Below, piece by piece: positions 33,975 to 41,766 of a DNA stretch of 64,000 nt (position 1 is the stretch's first letter; each line of letters begins with the position of its first letter). A program made the translations under genes and the position numbers. The notes under the pieces were generated by a model that saw only the letters and a program-made list of their open reading frames with translations, was not told the DNA's origin and ran no database searches. This DNA is from a virus, in the IMG/VR virus record IMGVR_UViG_3300032046_000015, positions 1-64,000 of that record; one strand, written 5' to 3'.

Positions 33975-34181
33975 TTATTCCTTCTTATCTTCAAAAGCCA
34001 TATCAACTTCAAGCAACGATTGTATGGCAGTTAAGCACAATGCTGATGCCTCTTTTGTGGAATGTATTGCCCTCAAGAATAATTTAGCACACCATTCACG
34101 TATATCTTCTTGAGTAAAGTTGCCTATAGAGTGTGTAGCGTTTTTGGCTTCACCTGCTGCTATCTTTTCTACTTCATCCAT
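33975..34181 (-). CDS. Hypothetical small helical protein
   Basis: 68 residues (MDEVEKIAAGEAKNATHSIG) from the ATG after GGAGAGGGTG; a GTG one codon earlier is possible. Acidic and helical. Placed directly upstream of pyrE with 1 nt spacing. No domain recognised. Confidence 0.55.
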   Translation of the reverse strand: MDEVEKIAAGEAKNATHSIGNFTQEDIREWCAKLFLRAIHSTKEASALCLTAIQSLLEVDMAFEDKKE

Positions 34182-34193
34182 CACCCTCTCCTC

Positions 34194-34544
34194 TTATGCG
34201 AGTGGATCTGCCATCCCACGGCTCATGTTTTCACGCTCCACAATCAACGTGTGTAATATCAACAGATAGTTGACTGCGTCAGCTATGCGTGATTTGATTG
34301 GTTCAGACTTGACTGCTCTGTCGTTGAGCCATGTTTCTATGGCATCCATGTGCTTGCCAAAATAGATAGCCCAGACATCAATCTCATCAATGCCTCTCTT
34401 GTGTAATCGCTTGGCACCTGTTTTGAAGTTGGAGTTGGCATCATTGCTTCCCTGTGTATAGTCATGCCCCTTTGTATCCAGCAACGGCAAACACTCCTCT
34501 TCAAAAAATTTCTTGATCAACTCAATCCTTTTATTTGGTTCCAT
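34194..34544 (-). CDS. Nucleotide-modification-associated (Nmad1-like) domain protein
   Basis: 116 residues. LDTKGHDYTQGSNDANSNFK, then the YFGKHMDAIETWL helix and SRIADAVNYLLIL, resembles the small all-alpha family described as nucleotide modification associated domain 1 (pattern 'k..DY....d...NF......l..Kh..ai...l....i..rl.D..nY..ll'). Members occur in phages next to nucleotide enzymes. It overlaps the upstream gene by 28 nt. The call is from pattern only. Confidence 0.45.
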   Translation of the reverse strand: MEPNKRIELIKKFFEEECLPLLDTKGHDYTQGSNDANSNFKTGAKRLHKRGIDEIDVWAIYFGKHMDAIETWLNDRAVKSEPIKSRIADAVNYLLILHTLIVERENMSRGMADPLA

Positions 34545-35410
34545 CGTTGGGCCACTCCTCTCAATTGCTCTTTGCCTTTGTTTTCCAAGTCACGCACCTT
34601 TGTCCATATCTTTGTGTTGATCTGCGCTGTTATCTCTCTCTCAACTAGATCAACCAAGACATGTGGATCAAGTGCGTCCAACTCCCATGACTCTGTTCCA
34701 AACTGTTTAACGTATGTTTCAAACCTTGAATCGCTTGTTTTGGCAGGATTGGGTGGTGGACTGTATTGTAGTATCTGATCCCATGATAGTGCCAGCCTTC
34801 TGACTTCCACGTCAGCCCCAAACAAAGCAAATCTATCAGTGATGTCTCTGGTCATGTCCAAACCGGATGGATCATGGTCACCCAAGTAAAGCAATATCCC
34901 ATATTTGCCTTCAAGTGTAGTTGCCATGAATCGTTGTGCTGCCTGCCACATCTCTGATTGCGATACATAACCACGACAAGAAAAGTATGGGACATCGTAT
35001 TGGTTGCAAATTCCTTCTATCACTCCAATCAAGGCATCCTTCTCAATCCACACTTCCATGTGTACCATCTGTGTCTTCCACTTGTCCATTCTGAACTGTT
35101 CAGCGCACACATTAACTATGTCTTGTGGACTATCCCAATGAGATAGACTGCGGACAAATCTGCTTCTATCCTCAATGGCCAACCAGTCAATCTCTCCAGC
35201 TAGTCTGGCATCATTGATCACTCCACCCAGTCTGTTGTAATATATCTGTCTGTTTGGTATTAGACCACGTGCTACAAATTGATAATACAATTGTCTCAAA
35301 GTCAGAGTGAAGCCAGACTTGCTGTACTCATCGATGATATCATTGGCTGTTCTGATTATCGCAAGATTGTCTTTTGAGAAATTTCTTTCAATGTATTTTA
35401 GTCTGGGCAC
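34517..35410 (-). CDS. Topo VI subunit A / Spo11-like protein (mini-A type)
   Basis: 297 residues. A winged-helix part carries a tyrosine pair in LTLRQLYYQFVARG (Y42/Y43), where Spo11 and Topo VI-A have their DNA-cleaving Tyr. A Toprim part follows, with MEVWIEKDALIGVIE (E123) and LLYLGDHDPSGLDM (D178, D180) as metal ligands. It lacks the length of full Topo VI-A, as in the reduced mini-A proteins of viruses and plasmids. No B-type ATPase gene is seen in the window. The start is GTG with SD GAGGAGAGAGG. It may nick or break DNA in replication or recombination. Confidence 0.65.
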   Translation of the reverse strand: MPRLKYIERNFSKDNLAIIRTANDIIDEYSKSGFTLTLRQLYYQFVARGLIPNRQIYYNRLGGVINDARLAGEIDWLAIEDRSRFVRSLSHWDSPQDIVNVCAEQFRMDKWKTQMVHMEVWIEKDALIGVIEGICNQYDVPYFSCRGYVSQSEMWQAAQRFMATTLEGKYGILLYLGDHDPSGLDMTRDITDRFALFGADVEVRRLALSWDQILQYSPPPNPAKTSDSRFETYVKQFGTESWELDALDPHVLVDLVEREITAQINTKIWTKVRDLENKGKEQLRGVAQRWNQIKGLS

Positions 35411-35804
35411 CCTCTCTCCTCTCTTTCAGAAGCAATTGAAGTGCTTCGCAATTCTGTCTCAAGGCAGCATTCTCTTGTATGATATCAGCACTTGAGCACG
35501 CTGTCTCCAAGTCATGGATGTAGCTTCTGACTGGCTGTGGTAGGTTGTTGATGTTCTCTGCTGTTGGCCGCCACCACGTCCAATCACCCATACTATTCTT
35601 GCCCCAATACACCCAACCATATATGGCTGTAAGTATAAAGTAACAAAACAATGCCCCTTGCCAATAGTGTGTATAGTATATGTCAAAGATGATCCACAAG
35701 ATGTTAGCCAACAAGTATAACACAAAGCCTTGTCGCTTTTGGATTGATACCAAGTATGCTCCCACCACTGCCAATAGCGTTGCTGATAGCTCAATCATCC
35801 ACAT
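35388..35804 (-). CDS. PnuC-like membrane protein with coiled-coil tail
   Basis: About 138 residues. Three hydrophobic segments (IELSATLLAVVGAYLVS, GFVLYLLANILWIIFDIYY, LFCYFILTAIYGWVYWG) with the 'N..w..y' and 'yg...W' pattern of half-size PnuC-like transporters (nicotinamide riboside). The C-terminal 55 residues form a polar coiled coil, which PnuC lacks. The ATG at 35804 overlaps the upstream stop region (TGATATG); earlier ATGs are possible. Transport of a nucleoside-like compound is inferred from similarity only. Confidence 0.5.
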   Translation of the reverse strand: MWMIELSATLLAVVGAYLVSIQKRQGFVLYLLANILWIIFDIYYTHYWQGALFCYFILTAIYGWVYWGKNSMGDWTWWRPTAENINNLPQPVRSYIHDLETACSSADIIQENAALRQNCEALQLLLKERREGAQTKIH

Positions 35805-35805
35805 A

Positions 35806-36114
35806 TCAATCACCATCGTCTGCTATGTGACAGTGGAATTTGTCCCGATAATCCAACTCAGCTTCTGCTGCCTCAATCAACTCCTCATCTTTATCGCCAT
35901 CCAACTCCTCCACCATCCAACGCAGATAGCCAGATGGAATCTCTTCAATGGTTTTGTTCTTGTGTTTGCCGAATGGCATCACCAATTCTGGATTGGCCAT
36001 ATTGCCCACCTTTCCAACAGCATAACTGGTTAACACTTCACCATGTTCTATCCGTTGGGTGAACATGATGAACACATTCTTAGGTATTGCCGTTGTTGTG
36101 ATTAACTTGAACAT
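35806..36114 (-). CDS. DUF3820-like protein
   Basis: About 102 residues from MFKLITTTAIPKNVFIMFTQ; the frame is open to 36168 and the start is a choice among several ATGs, this one having AAAAGAT upstream. MPFGKHKNKTIEEIPSGYLR is the signature of the small DUF3820 domain, also found at the C-terminus of some exonucleases. A related motif occurs in the 54413-55519 gene. Function unknown; nucleic-acid binding is a guess. Confidence 0.55.
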   Translation of the reverse strand: MFKLITTTAIPKNVFIMFTQRIEHGEVLTSYAVGKVGNMANPELVMPFGKHKNKTIEEIPSGYLRWMVEELDGDKDEELIEAAEAELDYRDKFHCHIADDGD

Positions 36115-36338
36115 ATCTTTTTGGCCATTAAATCGCATCCAGGCCAAAATTCTAATCTGTGATACCATGGCATTTGAAATTTACCACGCATATACTTTAT
36201 CAATTCCGTTGCGTAATCATTTACACCATACTCATATCCATCAAAAATAAAAACACGCATTCCAGCAGATTCTGCTTGCTTGAATACTGTTTCAAATTCA
36301 TCCAATCTATCTCTAGTGAATGTAACAACTTCATACAT
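36102..36338 (-). CDS. Hypothetical protein next to tRNA
   Basis: 78 residues starting MYEVVTFTRDRLDEFETVFK, beginning 2 nt after the mature tRNA-Pro 3' end. An alpha/beta small protein with FIFDGYEYGVNDYATEL. No SD is present because the tRNA occupies the upstream sequence, so its translation may depend on tRNA processing. No family known. Confidence 0.55.
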   Translation of the reverse strand: MYEVVTFTRDRLDEFETVFKQAESAGMRVFIFDGYEYGVNDYATELIKYMRGKFQMPWYHRLEFWPGCDLMAKKICSS

Positions 36339-36340
36339 AA

Positions 36341-36414
36341 TCAGGGTGAGTGGATTTGAACCACCGACCACTTGCGCCCAAGGCAAGTGCGCTACCAGGC
36401 TGCGCCACACCCTG
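36341..36414 (-). tRNA. tRNA-Pro(TGG)
   Basis: A full cloverleaf on the minus strand: acceptor CAGGGTG/CACCCTG, D-stem GCGC/GCGC with loop AGCCTGGTA, anticodon stem CTTGC/GCAAG with loop CTTGGGC (anticodon TGG), and T-stem GGTGG/CCACT with loop TTCAAAT. The discriminator is A. No CCA is encoded. Elbow positions are canonical. It probably supplements host decoding of CCA/CCG proline codons. Confidence 0.92.
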
Positions 36415-36420
36415 ACACAC

Positions 36421-36867
36421 TCATATGCCTGTTAGCAACTCCAACATCTTCTTGTCATCTATCCTCTTTGTGTGTAATTCTCTGGCTAGACAACCATTGC
36501 TCTTACAAGCATACTTACTGGACACAATCTCCAGCTTGACTCTGACTCCACCCGCTTTGTGTTGAGTGATTGACCATAAGCTGTATGGCATCATGTCAAT
36601 ACACCTGCTTTTGGCTTGCGGCCCACGATCAAAGATAATGACAACAGTGCTTTGGCCATACTTGGGATGTTTAGGATTATTGTTGGTCACTCTGACGATG
36701 GTACCAAATGGCAGAGTCTTGTGCGCTGCTGTTGGATCGTGGCAGTTGACTACTATCCCACTTGCTCCTACACGGCCATTCCAACCGCAACCATAATGTG
36801 TCGCTATCCCACTCATTTGGTGTTGGACAAGCTTTGACATGAATAACAACAGTAATATGGTTTCCAT
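36421..36867 (-). CDS. RlpA-like double-psi beta-barrel protein
   Basis: 148 residues from the ATG that overlaps the upstream stop (TGATG). Residues 1-10 (METILLLLFM) are a short hydrophobic segment, possibly a signal anchor. The body shows GIATHYGCGWNGRVGASG, LPFGTIVRVTNNN and VVIIFDRGPQAKSRCIDM, the DPBB pattern of RlpA (G.As.Yg, lp.G..v.Vt, v.v.DrGp...r.iDls). RlpA proteins bind or cut stripped peptidoglycan. Likely a lysis or wall-degradation accessory to the endolysin encoded 3 kb upstream. Confidence 0.7.
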   Translation of the reverse strand: METILLLLFMSKLVQHQMSGIATHYGCGWNGRVGASGIVVNCHDPTAAHKTLPFGTIVRVTNNNPKHPKYGQSTVVIIFDRGPQAKSRCIDMMPYSLWSITQHKAGGVRVKLEIVSSKYACKSNGCLARELHTKRIDDKKMLELLTGI

Positions 36868-37094
36868 CAATACACTCCTGTTCTGGTACAGTTGTGGAAA
36901 TGGTCTGTCTTCACCCACTTGCGTCCAAGATATAATTCAAACTTACACAGTGCCATATCCTTCTTGACTGATATGATCCTGCCATAACTCCATTTAATGT
37001 GGTGGATTCTATCACCTGGAAAATTATCGCAAGGAATGAATGCCCTCAACAGAGTGTGTAGCTGTCTGAATAATCTGCGTAACATCCTTTTCAT
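36867..37094 (-). CDS. Hypothetical small basic protein
   Basis: 75 residues, strongly basic N-terminus (MKRMLRRLFRQLHTLLRAFI), then beta-rich. The start overlaps the previous stop (ATGA), the end overlaps the RlpA-like start (TGATG). The layout could be a small SH3/KOW-like barrel (IKWSYGRIISVKKDMALCKF). Function unknown. Confidence 0.55.
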   Translation of the reverse strand: MKRMLRRLFRQLHTLLRAFIPCDNFPGDRIHHIKWSYGRIISVKKDMALCKFELYLGRKWVKTDHFHNCTRTGVY

Positions 37095-37447
37095 GCTTGT
37101 TCTGGCTCCACGCCTTCCATTGATATCATTTCCATAGGCTGCTTGTCTGCTATGGTTGTTACTCCATCTTGCTGTGTAATAGTCAATCGCTTCAACAGTT
37201 CATGGCCTGTGAACAAATAGATGGCTTCCATATCGGACATACCAAAATCCTTGATGGCGTTGATAACATCGATGGCGTTGGCTGTACTCTCCTCTGTATT
37301 GAAAATACTCATCAAACCATCGGATGCTATTGGGCAAAAATTATCCTCTTTTAATGATGTGGCCAAACGTTGAACCAAAATCATGAACTGGCTCTTTTCC
37401 ATCGCTTTAAGGAATACACTTTCACCTTTGACCTTTTCATCTTCCAT
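37091..37447 (-). CDS. Hypothetical protein
   Basis: 118 residues (MEDEKVKGESVFLKAMEKSQ). The ATG at 37447 follows a GGGTGG SD; a GTG three codons earlier is possible. Acidic and helical, with AIDVINAIKDFGMSDMEAIY. No known family. Coupled on both sides. Confidence 0.55.
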   Translation of the reverse strand: MEDEKVKGESVFLKAMEKSQFMILVQRLATSLKEDNFCPIASDGLMSIFNTEESTANAIDVINAIKDFGMSDMEAIYLFTGHELLKRLTITQQDGVTTIADKQPMEMISMEGVEPEQA

Positions 37448-37448
37448 A

Positions 37449-37925
37449 TTAGCCACCCACCCTCTGGCGTTGTATTCCTGTGGTGGATAATCGGTCAGGT
37501 GGAATTACTTGCGGTGCTTCTGCTGGCATAGCTGTGGCAGATGGCCTTGTAGCAAGATGTACAGCTACCACAATATTGTGTAGCCTTAATTTGTCATGTA
37601 ATATGGATACAGGCAATGTGTCGTTGACGATGTGAAGCAATTTTCCATCTAGGATCAGCGCCACCTTCCCACGGTGATCCATTCCTATCTTATGGAATAA
37701 ATCACCTTCCAGCGTTGCCATAAGTTGCTTGGCTATCTTTGCCTTGATGCCAGCCTTTGTGGTTAAGGCCAAGGCAACTCTGGCTTGACCCAGATGTGAT
37801 AATCGGAGTTTGTCTGTATGAATATCGCAATCAATCAACAAGCCATCTGTGATTAGCTTGTACAACTGTGCTTCTGTTATTCCGCACTCACCGCAAAATG
37901 CTGTTTTGGTATATTTGCGTCCCAT
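37449..37925 (-). CDS. Putative helix-turn-helix DNA-binding protein
   Basis: 158 residues. The start with GAGG at 7 nt (MGRKYTKTAFCGECGITEAQ) is better than one five codons earlier. Residues about 5-30 (TAFCGECGITEAQLYKLITD) look like a MerR- or excisionase-like helix-turn-helix ('t..ea.ceGvs...ly.li..G.l'). The C-terminal 40 residues are Pro-rich. May be a phage regulator. Moderate support. Confidence 0.45.
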   Translation of the reverse strand: MGRKYTKTAFCGECGITEAQLYKLITDGLLIDCDIHTDKLRLSHLGQARVALALTTKAGIKAKIAKQLMATLEGDLFHKIGMDHRGKVALILDGKLLHIVNDTLPVSILHDKLRLHNIVVAVHLATRPSATAMPAEAPQVIPPDRLSTTGIQRQRVGG

Positions 37926-37970
37926 GTGTAACCTCAACAAGAAGGCATGTGCCCTTGATCCATGGGCACC

Positions 37971-38249
37971 TTAATGAATCATGATCTTGGGAGTGATCTT
38001 TTCAACCATTCCCTCAATCTCAGTCGTCAAACAGGCAGATACTGCCATACCAAATGACAGATACACTATTTGTTCTGGCGACATCTTGCACTGCTCTGTC
38101 AATTCCTTACACAACAAAAGCAGTTTGTTGCGTCTGTGTGGATCTGCCACATCCTTTGCTACCTTATTAAGTAGTGGCTCACCCTGTGTATTAGCCACCA
38201 TATCAACAAGGCAACGTTCAACTTCACTCTTTGCTTCATTATCATCCAT
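37971..38249 (-). CDS. Hypothetical small helical protein
   Basis: 92 residues from MDDNEAKSEVERCLVDMVAN, with GGAG upstream of this second ATG. All-helical, with RRNKLLLLCKELTEQCKMSP. No domain recognised. Located between the helix-turn-helix gene and the dCMP deaminase. Confidence 0.55.
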   Translation of the reverse strand: MDDNEAKSEVERCLVDMVANTQGEPLLNKVAKDVADPHRRNKLLLLCKELTEQCKMSPEQIVYLSFGMAVSACLTTEIEGMVEKITPKIMIH

Positions 38250-38299
38250 GATTCCATCTCCTCTCATAGTGTTGTGATTTGCCTTATTATATGTGGCAT

Positions 38300-38803
38300 T
38301 TAACTCTTGGCCAATCCTTCCAAGTCAAAAGACATTTGATCAGTTGCCTTGATACGCCAGTCAATAACATCCTCAGGTTCAAATATCAAATCATTCACCC
38401 TTAATTCCTTGGGTGTTGACTTGGTGCTTGCTTGTATGACGCACCTGATTATACCTGTGTTAATTATGATGCGGACGCACCACTCACATATGTGTGTGTA
38501 TCCGTACATATAAAGTGTAGCACCCATAGCACGTTCACGTCCTGCATGTAGACAAGCATTTGTCTCAGCATGAACTGAACGACATTTGAGATAATCGCTG
38601 CCGTGTGGTATGTTGTTATCCTCTCTGAAGCATTTGCCTATCTTCAAGCAATCCAACCGTTTGCGTGGAGCACCGTTGTAGCCAGTTGAAATGATCTGAT
38701 CATCCTTGACTACAACAGCACCCACTTGCCCTCTCAAGCACTTGGCATTTGAGCCCACTTCCCTGGCAATGCGCAAATAGTATTTGTCCTTGTCTGAAAT
38801 CAT
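38300..38803 (-). CDS. Deoxycytidylate (dCMP) deaminase
   Basis: 167 residues. Zinc-binding deaminase motif HAETNACLHAG (H78, E80) with ICEWCVRIIINTGI (C106, C109) and the typical N-terminal 'R..VGAVvV.d..iistGYNG'. Phage dCMP deaminases turn dCMP into dUMP to feed thymidylate synthesis; here they would serve the ThyX-like enzyme at 57 kb. The start overlaps the MazG-like stop (ATGA), so the two act as a pair on the dNTP pool. Confidence 0.88.
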   Translation of the reverse strand: MISDKDKYYLRIAREVGSNAKCLRGQVGAVVVKDDQIISTGYNGAPRKRLDCLKIGKCFREDNNIPHGSDYLKCRSVHAETNACLHAGRERAMGATLYMYGYTHICEWCVRIIINTGIIRCVIQASTKSTPKELRVNDLIFEPEDVIDWRIKATDQMSFDLEGLAKS

Positions 38804-39189
38804 GGTTTGCCATCCATCTGTTTATCACCTGGACGTTTGACAGGTCTGTGTTTATTGAACTCCAACTTGGACGCCACTGCTGTGGCCAAATCTATGTCCA
38901 AATGCGCTGATATGTCGCAAGTGCGAATGATCACGTTGGCTAACTTGGCCGCCAGTGCGTCCATATCGTTTATGTAGATGGCCTCAATCGCTTTGCCAAC
39001 TTCACTGGCCAACTTAGCCAGCCAACTCATGATCAACCGCATCTTGCCTTGGGTTATGTGTTGATACTCCACATCGGCTTGGTGCCAACCTTTGCCCTCT
39101 GAAGTTGCGTATGCTTCCTGGCAAACCTTTGATATGGTCAGATTGTGTGGAGTATCAACATCATCTGTCTTGAGGTAGTTGCGCTTCAC
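38800..39189 (-). CDS. MazG-like nucleotide pyrophosphohydrolase
   Basis: 129 residues. The C-terminal half matches MazG-like proteins: LASEVGKAIEAIYI, LAAKLANVIIRTCDISAHLD, IDLATAVASKLEFNKHRPV (pattern 'E..EaiEa......elaDviIR..d.a...giDl..a...K..yN..R'). Such proteins hydrolyse non-canonical or excess NTPs. The start is a GTG overlapping the endolysin stop (GTGA). Several conserved acidic residues in the metal site are partly replaced, so activity is uncertain. Confidence 0.6.
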   Translation of the reverse strand: MKRNYLKTDDVDTPHNLTISKVCQEAYATSEGKGWHQADVEYQHITQGKMRLIMSWLAKLASEVGKAIEAIYINDMDALAAKLANVIIRTCDISAHLDIDLATAVASKLEFNKHRPVKRPGDKQMDGKP

Positions 39190-40226
39190 CGTGTGTTTTC
39201 CTTATCTGTTCCTGTCGCTGCTTTGATGTCCCATCCTGTGAAGTCAGGATTATCAAGAAGTGATGGCGCCACTATGAACCACTTTATGGCACTTCCTGCC
39301 AATGGACGTTTGCGGTGGTCTAGTCTATTGCCCACATTCGCTTCACAGCAGATAACCGCAACTCCATGGCCTTCTTGGTCATAAATAGACTTGGACACAG
39401 AACCAGTATGGCCACGTGTCCCACCATAGTTCATAACCATGGCAGCGCCAGTGGGCAACTTAACCTTGCCGGATAACACAGCCCCAACAGGAATGACCCA
39501 ACCCATGTTTGGTATGTAGTAATCCTTGTGCTTATCTGGCACAGGTTGCTTCTTGGCCCATACCATGTTTCCGTAACACAATCCCATGCGCCCTTTACTG
39601 TTGACCCAACCTTCTTTGCCTGTCACAAGACCATAAGCCTCATGTTCCACTGAACATCTGGTCAAGCAACAATAAGCTGGGCCATCCCCTTTTTTCTCAG
39701 GTGGCATGCTCACCCAGAAATTGATACCACCGTGCGGTACACCGCTCCAAACTGGTGGAACGTATGGGCCACGGTTGGAGCCATTGGGAATCTCTTTGAT
39801 ACCAAGCTTGATGTAGTAATTAAACACAGTCACAATTTCAACACCCAATCCTGGTGTTAATACTTGTTTGGTTGCCACCACCAGTCCTTGTGTCGGTGAT
39901 TGATCCTTATCAAGCAACTCCAAAGCATCCCATGTTTTCTGATCACACACTCCTGCCATAATTTGCCCATCCAATGGCATCTTGTTGTCGCTATCTAGCA
40001 ACTGTAACTGCGCCATGCCGACTGCTTCTTCAGTCCATTGGCCATAATCGCCATCCAACCAAAAGCCTTTTGCTTCTGGTTGTGTAGGAGATGTTATGTT
40101 ATGGCTGTGTGCGATGTTGCTATCCCAGAATGGATTGTCTGGGCCAACAAAGCCATGATTCCACAACAACTCTTGTAGTTGTTTAACTTCTGTTCCTTTG
40201 TCACCACGTTTCAACACATTGTGCAT
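39186..40226 (-). CDS. Endolysin: peptidoglycan-binding plus CHAP-like cysteine peptidase
   Basis: 346 residues. The N-terminal 110 residues carry a PG_binding_1-type domain (LKRGDKGTEVKQLQELLWNH, GFWLDGDYGQWTEEAV). After a linker, residues about 140-320 look like a CHAP-type amidase/endopeptidase: LGIKEIPNGSNRGPYV, GPAYCCLTRCSVEHEAYG with the candidate nucleophile Cys, and MNYGGTRGHTGSVSK with the candidate His. There is no signal peptide, so it needs a holin. The start has GAGAGGAG. Good call; exact bond cut unknown. Confidence 0.75.
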   Translation of the reverse strand: MHNVLKRGDKGTEVKQLQELLWNHGFVGPDNPFWDSNIAHSHNITSPTQPEAKGFWLDGDYGQWTEEAVGMAQLQLLDSDNKMPLDGQIMAGVCDQKTWDALELLDKDQSPTQGLVVATKQVLTPGLGVEIVTVFNYYIKLGIKEIPNGSNRGPYVPPVWSGVPHGGINFWVSMPPEKKGDGPAYCCLTRCSVEHEAYGLVTGKEGWVNSKGRMGLCYGNMVWAKKQPVPDKHKDYYIPNMGWVIPVGAVLSGKVKLPTGAAMVMNYGGTRGHTGSVSKSIYDQEGHGVAVICCEANVGNRLDHRKRPLAGSAIKWFIVAPSLLDNPDFTGWDIKAATGTDKENTR

Positions 40227-40244
40227 TGAGTTGTCTCCTCTCTG

Positions 40245-41009
40245 TTATGGTCTTATAAATTTGCGTTGTTGGCTGTCCCAGAACCATTCACCTATGATTC
40301 TCTGTTCGTGTTTGATCAAAGACAGCGCCATCATTTTCTTAAACATGCGAAATAACTTGTACTCTGAAAATACCTTTTCAACCTTTGGATTGACTTTCAT
40401 GGCAGATAATAAGTTATTGCGCAAAAAGTGTAGTTTTCTACACACATATCTGAAATCGCATTTCAAACACCTATCCACTCTGTCTTCATACTCTTTTCCA
40501 AAGCATTCAACAGAACCACCCGTGGCCAGGAATAAAGCTGATTGAGTGGTAAATGTTTCACCAGTGTGTATTCTAAACAACCGTTTGTCCTCATGCGAAG
40601 TGATAAAATTATTGTATTCATTAAGACCAAAGAGGACACATGTATTCAACATGCTACTTGGATTGTACATGAATTCAAATGATATTTCTACACACTCTGC
40701 TTCTAATGGCATGCTCAAGTGTCCAAGTACAACATCGTTGTGGTATGCTTTAACAATCAACTGTGGTGTTGGTAAATCTTCCAATCTGGGATGAGGCCAA
40801 GGAATTTTCATCATGGTGGTGCGCCGTTTTGAAGCAACCAAATGATCTTCCAAATCTGCCAGAATCATCTTGGCACGTTCATCTAGTGGCCTTTCAATTT
40901 TGCTACCATCTGGCAAAGTTTCATATGTGTATTTGGGTATATTCTTGCCCATAATATACACAAGATAATTCACCAAATCCTGATTTGTGAATCTATCCAG
41001 CAGCCTCAT
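40245..41009 (-). CDS. Hypothetical protein with Cys cluster
   Basis: 254 residues from MRLLDRFTNQDLVNYLVYIM; the ATG lies 1 nt after the previous stop and has GAGGAG upstream, so a longer frame is rejected. A cysteine cluster CLKCDFRYVCRKL sits near residue 190, possibly a zinc or Fe-S site. The N-terminal half mentions no known fold. The C-terminus is basic. Not recognised. Confidence 0.6.
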   Translation of the reverse strand: MRLLDRFTNQDLVNYLVYIMGKNIPKYTYETLPDGSKIERPLDERAKMILADLEDHLVASKRRTTMMKIPWPHPRLEDLPTPQLIVKAYHNDVVLGHLSMPLEAECVEISFEFMYNPSSMLNTCVLFGLNEYNNFITSHEDKRLFRIHTGETFTTQSALFLATGGSVECFGKEYEDRVDRCLKCDFRYVCRKLHFLRNNLLSAMKVNPKVEKVFSEYKLFRMFKKMMALSLIKHEQRIIGEWFWDSQQRKFIRP

Positions 41010-41010
41010 G

Positions 41011-41502
41011 TCATGTCTCCTCTTGTGTAACTTCCTGTCTCTTGGCAAAGTCACATGCTTCCAGCTTGACCTCTTTTTTGAACAAAGCCTTCTCAATCAT
41101 CTCTTGCGGAAAGTCACGCAGTGTCAACCAGATTGCTATGGGGCATGTAAGGAATCCATCAGGCGATGTTCTTGCGCATGGCACACCTTTCACATCGGTT
41201 GCCAACTGTTCATGCCCCACTCCTCTCTGTAGCATCTTGCTGATTAACTTACAGGTCATTAGCAATCCACCAGAGCACAGTGCCCCTTCACGTTCCAGTG
41301 ATCCTGTGGCAGCGAACAATTCAACCATGCGTACACGTCCTTGAAATAATCCGATGGACACAGTGAGGTAGAAATTGCCGCATGGCGTCTTGATTTTTTG
41401 TGTGTAAGATGGTAACACGTCTGGCCTTCTGAAATCTTCACCTGTTAATTCTACAGGTGGTATCAAGCCCATGCCTTCAAATAATTTTTCATCCAATGGC
41501 AT
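41011..41502 (-). CDS. TSCPD-domain protein
   Basis: 163 residues. KTPCGNFYLTVSIGLFQGRV, VELFAATGSLEREGALCSGG and KGVPCARTSPDG follow the TSCPD domain pattern ('gC.n.yvti......~.Ei....g..G......~~l~rl.s~~lr.G...e.l...L.gi.C') found at the C-terminus of some ribonucleotide reductases and as a stand-alone protein. It may help a reductase encoded elsewhere. The start ATG has GAGAG upstream. Confidence 0.65.
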   Translation of the reverse strand: MPLDEKLFEGMGLIPPVELTGEDFRRPDVLPSYTQKIKTPCGNFYLTVSIGLFQGRVRMVELFAATGSLEREGALCSGGLLMTCKLISKMLQRGVGHEQLATDVKGVPCARTSPDGFLTCPIAIWLTLRDFPQEMIEKALFKKEVKLEACDFAKRQEVTQEET

Positions 41503-41504
41503 TG

Positions 41505-41765
41505 TCAAACTCTCTTTCTGGTCACCGTTTGTGTCGGTTGTTGTTCGTTTTGATATGATAACAGTTTGTTGTGTATCTTAACACGTATGAAACTATAATC
41601 ATTACAAATCAATTCCTTGATACCAAATTCAACTGGCATGCCATCCATACGGTGCGCCACAATGGCATCCTTATCCGATAATATGGTGAAACCAAATCCA
41701 TGATCAGATAGGATTTTCAGACTGGCCAGAAATGGTTGAGCTTCATGGCTTCCAATTGGTCTCAT
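41505..41765 (-). CDS. Hypothetical small protein
   Basis: 86 residues from MRPIGSHEAQPFLASLKILS. This ATG follows the upstream TAA by 1 nt with AAGGA 7 nt upstream; longer starts overlap the neighbour. Mixed alpha/beta, basic tail. Function unknown. Confidence 0.55.
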   Translation of the reverse strand: MRPIGSHEAQPFLASLKILSDHGFGFTILSDKDAIVAHRMDGMPVEFGIKELICNDYSFIRVKIHNKLLSYQNEQQPTQTVTRKRV

Positions 41766-41766
41766 G

